25,692 nt of DNA from Gelidibacter sp039916245 (lineage in GTDB: Bacteria; Bacteroidota; Bacteroidia; Flavobacteriales; Flavobacteriaceae): positions 1-25,692 of the forward strand of contig NZ_JBDSLS010000141.1 in the NCBI RefSeq assembly GCF_039916245.1, read 5' to 3'. The notes beneath the pieces were generated by a model, which had not been told where the DNA came from, did not search any database, and saw only the letters and a program-made list of their open reading frames with translations. Both the position numbers and the translations under genes were made by a program. Positions 23,280 through 25,692 of the stretch are shown in pieces; position 1 is the first letter of the stretch, and the number at the start of each line of letters is the position of its first letter.

Positions 23280-23413
23280 GTCTGGAAATGTGGGCTAGTG
23301 GTGTTAAATGTAAGAATAATAAAGATTCTTGTATCCTGCTCTTGAAGTAGGATGGAACGGATTTAGTAGAGATGTAAATAAGTTGTAGTACGTAACCCTA
23401 AAAACCGAAAAAA

Positions 23414-24760
23414 ATGTTTGATGGAAAAAATACAAAAAAAATTGAATACCTAGAGGAAGAAAGAAAAAAGCTCTGGGGAAGACTTTCTGAACTTGAAAAA
23501 CAAGTCGCTGAAAAACCGTCAGACATTGAAAAAGAAGCTAAACAAGCATCAAGAAAAGTTGCTGAATATAGAAACAAAGCAGAAGCTCGACTAAACGAAG
23601 CCAACGAAATACATTCAAGGTTAGTCAATATAGAAGCTGAAATTGATAATAAATTAATTGACATAACTTCAAATCACTTAAAGGCAATAGAAGCCAATAG
23701 TGAATTATTGGAAAATGGTATTAAACTATCAACTATTATAACAAGAATAAGTGAAGTATTAGAAGAACATCCAGAAATAGAAGAAGAAATAGAACAATTA
23801 GATGAGTTAATTATCAAAATAGAAGAAAACTCTAGTAAAGCTAATACAACGTATAAAGGAATTTTATCCAAAAAAACTGAAATAGATGAACTTCATCGCG
23901 AAATACTTGGCTATGAAGATGAAAATGAAGACGGAGAAATAATCAGTGTAGAAGGCCTACAGAGCGAATTGCAAACGTCATATGACAAACTTAACGAAAC
24001 AGCTGAAAATTTAGAAATTAATTTGAAGCAGCTGAAAGAAACAAGTAAAGAACAGTATGATAATTTTGTTAAGATAAATCAAGATGATTTAGATAGTCTA
24101 AAGACAAATTCAAAAAAGGAATACGATAAGATTAGCAAACAAATTGAATCTTTACTTCCAAATGCTTTAACAGCTGGATTAAGTTCTGCTTTTGTTACTA
24201 AAAAGAATGAAGAAGAACAATTATACAATGAATACAAAGTAAATTTTAAAAATGGTATTCTTTGGATTTCATTGTCAGCCTTATTGCCAATTGGAATAAG
24301 TGTTTTTTACTTTTTATCTGAAAACTCAACTTTAACAGAAACTATTGAAAGAGCACCAAAAATAATGCTAGCTTTTCTTCCATTGTATATTCCATTAATT
24401 TGGATTACAATTTCAGCTAATAAAAAAGTAAACCTATCAAAAAGATTAATAGAAGAATACTCCCATAAACAAGTATTGAGTATGACAATTGAAGGACTTT
24501 CTAAACAAATTGAGAATATCGAAGACTCTGATATGTCAGAGGAGTTAAGAATAAAACTTTTAAACAGTTTCTTAAATGTAACAAGTGAAAACCCGGGTAA
24601 ATTAATTTCAAACTATCAAAAGTCAGACAATCCGATATTGAACTTTTTTGATAGAGATAAGAAAAATGATAAAACAATAATTGAAACATTAAAAGACAGT
24701 ACAAAAGATATTATTGTAAAAGCAGCTGATGAAATAGAAAGTGATATAGTTAATAGTTGA
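23414..24760 (+). CDS. Coiled-coil protein with two membrane helices
   Basis: A 448-residue protein of unknown function. Residues 5-245 are almost continuous charged heptads and should form a long coiled coil. The motif LPNALTAGLSSAF (248-260) resembles a conserved LPGAT-x-AGLA patch that I associate with bacterial coiled-coil membrane proteins of the DUF6161-like kind. Two hydrophobic helices follow (281-301, 316-335) with a short loop, then a cytosolic-looking helical tail with EEYSHKQVLSMTIEGLSKQI (348-367). No signal peptide or catalytic motif is seen. It lies in an accessory stretch and is followed by a cassette-like boundary repeat, so horizontal acquisition and a defence or stress role are possible but unproven. 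Confidence 0.8.
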   Translation: MFDGKNTKKIEYLEEERKKLWGRLSELEKQVAEKPSDIEKEAKQASRKVAEYRNKAEARLNEANEIHSRLVNIEAEIDNKLIDITSNHLKAIEANSELLENGIKLSTIITRISEVLEEHPEIEEEIEQLDELIIKIEENSSKANTTYKGILSKKTEIDELHREILGYEDENEDGEIISVEGLQSELQTSYDKLNETAENLEINLKQLKETSKEQYDNFVKINQDDLDSLKTNSKKEYDKISKQIESLLPNALTAGLSSAFVTKKNEEEQLYNEYKVNFKNGILWISLSALLPIGISVFYFLSENSTLTETIERAPKIMLAFLPLYIPLIWITISANKKVNLSKRLIEEYSHKQVLSMTIEGLSKQIENIEDSDMSEELRIKLLNSFLNVTSENPGKLISNYQKSDNPILNFFDRDKKNDKTIIETLKDSTKDIIVKAADEIESDIVNS

Positions 24761-24782
24761 AGAAAATTATAAGTAATAAAAA

Positions 24783-24935
24783 CTACGCACTACAGTGGTA
24801 TATAAGCTTTGGCTTGGTCTGTCCTCACTTGGAAAACCCTGCGGATTTTCCAAAGCCAGTTTTTATTTGGAGAGGTTCGTGCTAAAACACGCCGCATCTC
24901 ATATACATAAGCGTTGTTCATAATGTAAACCAACA
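24783..24935. repeat. Cassette-boundary repeat with hairpin
   Basis: It starts CTACGCACTACAGTGGTATA and ends CATATACATAAGCGTTGTTC. In the middle, TTGGAAAACCC pairs with GGATTTTCCAA (about 24829-24853, one mismatch). The leading words are related to those at 25500-25519 (ACTATGCACAACACCGGTAA), downstream of the next gene. Such elements often flank single accessory genes in Bacteroidota, from memory. Confidence 0.5.
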
Positions 24936-24996
24936 TTCTGCAAACGAGAAAAATACGTCTGAATTGAAAGCGGACTAAATATAACTAAACCGAAAT

Positions 24997-25494
24997 TTGA
25001 AAAGAAAAGAAATTTATAGGCTAATTGGAACAATCGTCTTCGTGCTGATTATGAATTTTGTTCTTTTCGGAAATGACGGATTTAAATCGGACTCTACTCT
25101 TGATTTAAACATTCACGATACTTATTTTGTAATTGCGAATGTTCATTTTGTGCTATTATTTTCAGTTCTAATCTTTTTCGGCGTTTACCTCTTCCGAACA
25201 TTAAAACGGAATTTTAAGAATTTGACGACAAATCTAATTCTAATGAATTCTACAATTCTGCTCATTTTAGTGTTAATCAGAATTGATTCAATAGTAGGCG
25301 CTCTAATCCAACAAACTTCAAGTTGGACAATTTATCCACCTTTGAGTGCTGGAAAAAATAAAACTGAAATTGAGCCGAAGGAAAGTAATTTTGAAATATT
25401 GGCAAATGTTCTGTTTTTAATTCAAATATTATTACTGATTTTCCTAACTTATTGCGGATTTAAAACTGGACGGAATTATAAACAAAACGGATAG
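24997..25494 (+). CDS. Small membrane protein with oxidase subunit I signatures
   Basis: A 165-residue protein with about four hydrophobic helices (7-24, 47-66, 78-95, 133-154). The start is TTG (KRKEIYRLIG follows); no ATG occurs before the middle of helix 1. Two segments resemble cytochrome c oxidase subunit I: HDTYFVIANVHFVLL (40-54), like the DTYYVVAHFHYVLS that carries two haem ligands, with the first His replaced by Asn and the second kept (H50); and WTIYPPLSA (110-118), like GWT-x-YPPL. In subunit I the YPPL segment comes first, so the order is reversed here. It cannot be a functional oxidase on its own. It lies between two boundary repeats, typical of a single-gene cassette. Confidence 0.7.
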   Translation: MKRKEIYRLIGTIVFVLIMNFVLFGNDGFKSDSTLDLNIHDTYFVIANVHFVLLFSVLIFFGVYLFRTLKRNFKNLTTNLILMNSTILLILVLIRIDSIVGALIQQTSSWTIYPPLSAGKNKTEIEPKESNFEILANVLFLIQILLLIFLTYCGFKTGRNYKQNG

Positions 25495-25499
25495 AAAAC

Positions 25500-25531
25500 A
25501 CTATGCACAACACCGGTAACCGTTGCACAAC
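25500..25531. repeat. Boundary repeat downstream of the second cassette gene
   Basis: ACTATGCACAACACCGGTAA, related to the start of the element at 24783. TGCACAAC occurs twice (25504-25511 and 25524-25531) around the small palindrome CGGTAACCG. Confidence 0.45.
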
Positions 25532-25561
25532 CTCATAAATTGATAAAAATCCAACTGATTT

Positions 25562-25582
25562 AAGCCCTTCTCAAGGGCTTTT
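25562..25582 (+). terminator. Intrinsic terminator
   Basis: A perfect 8-base stem AAGCCCTT / AAGGGCTT with a CTC loop, followed by TT. It lies 68 bases after the cassette gene and before the next gene, insulating the latter from upstream transcription. Confidence 0.8.
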
Positions 25583-25641
25583 CTAATAAGCGCTTAACTA
25601 CTCCGTGATTTTTTCGTTAATTTGGAACAGAAACCAATGAA

Positions 25642-25692
25642 ATGAATTTAAAAGCTTTTCTTCATCGTAAAGATGTCGATTTTTCTGCAAGA
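25642..25692 (+). CDS. Start of a probable PTS IIC-like membrane protein (cut by window)
   Basis: The first 17 codons, MNLKAFLHRKDVDFSAR, run to the window edge in frame. The pattern (KAFL-x-RKDV-x-FSA-x-R) is what I recall at the N-terminus of the Bacteroidota PTS sugar-transporter subunit IIC-like membrane proteins. An ATG at 25637 is closed after two codons, so the ATG at 25642 is the start. The call rests on this short stretch only. Confidence 0.5.
   Translation, partial: MNLKAFLHRKDVDFSAR

Larger units (their letters stand above)
22984..23413. other. Repeat-rich spacer
   Basis: 430 bases without a gene. It contains a 41-base word present twice (23024-23064 and 23239-23279), repeat copy B between them, and a small hairpin ATCCTGCT/AGTAGGAT (23333-23353). 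The start of the coiled-coil gene lies just after. Confidence 0.5.

Noticed and set aside
24783..24935. Integron attC site
   Set aside because: No GTTRRRY/RYYYAAC core pair at the ends and no integrase in the window; the element looks like a different boundary repeat.

Overview
The window reads as part of the chromosome of a marine-type member of the Flavobacteriaceae (Bacteroidota). The evidence is the low GC content, the lack of Shine-Dalgarno sites, several promoters with the Bacteroidota -7 element TAnnTTTG, frequent TTG/GTG starts, and typical families (DUF3817, CDGSH, CIA30, LytTR, OmpA lipoprotein, a PTS IIC-like start). No rRNA, tRNA, CRISPR array, transposase or integrase is visible.

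Region 1 (1-4.1 kb) starts with about 500 bases of degraded, gene-poor sequence. Four minus-strand genes follow: a DUF3817 membrane protein, a GNAT-like protein coupled to a PurD-like ATP-grasp ligase (6-nt gap), and an OmpA-type lipoprotein with its own terminator.

Region 2 (4.1-9.9 kb) is a plus-strand set with a redox and detoxification theme: an old-yellow-enzyme alkene reductase, an OsmC peroxidase, a zinc NADP-type alcohol dehydrogenase, an EamA exporter next to a threonine/serine dehydratase-like PLP enzyme, and a secreted intradiol-dioxygenase-fold protein that seems to lack the iron-binding histidines.

Region 3 (9.9-14.2 kb) holds small genes on both strands: a YtxH-like protein, a GNAT gene broken by one in-frame stop, an unlisted 49-residue membrane protein, a secreted coiled-coil protein, a CDGSH iron-sulfur protein, an LLM-class flavin oxidoreductase and a CIA30-domain protein.

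Region 4 (14.4-20.2 kb) has two adjacent DEAD-box RNA helicases (the second with a DbpA-type RNA-binding tail and a DEFD motif II), a glycosyltransferase-like protein, a membrane fatty-acid desaturase and a Crp/Fnr-family regulator. The spacer between the last two contains a diverged tandem duplication.

Region 5 (20.2-25.5 kb) looks accessory. Two copies of a ~150-bp dispersed repeat (20625-20768 and 23047-23213) bracket a LytTR membrane regulator, a CPBP protease and a 5'-truncated Bacteroidota repeat-associated gene. Between the regulator and the protease are two 12-bp direct repeats 22 bp apart, the expected layout of a LytTR operator. Then come two cassette-like genes, each followed by a related boundary repeat: a long coiled-coil protein with two membrane helices, and a small membrane protein carrying two sequence signatures of cytochrome oxidase subunit I in reversed order. 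The backbone appears to resume at the right edge with the first 17 codons of a probable PTS IIC-like gene.

The best candidates for something undescribed are the LytTR-operator-CPBP unit inside repeats, the oxidase-signature mini-protein, and the coiled-coil membrane protein in the cassette-like tail.
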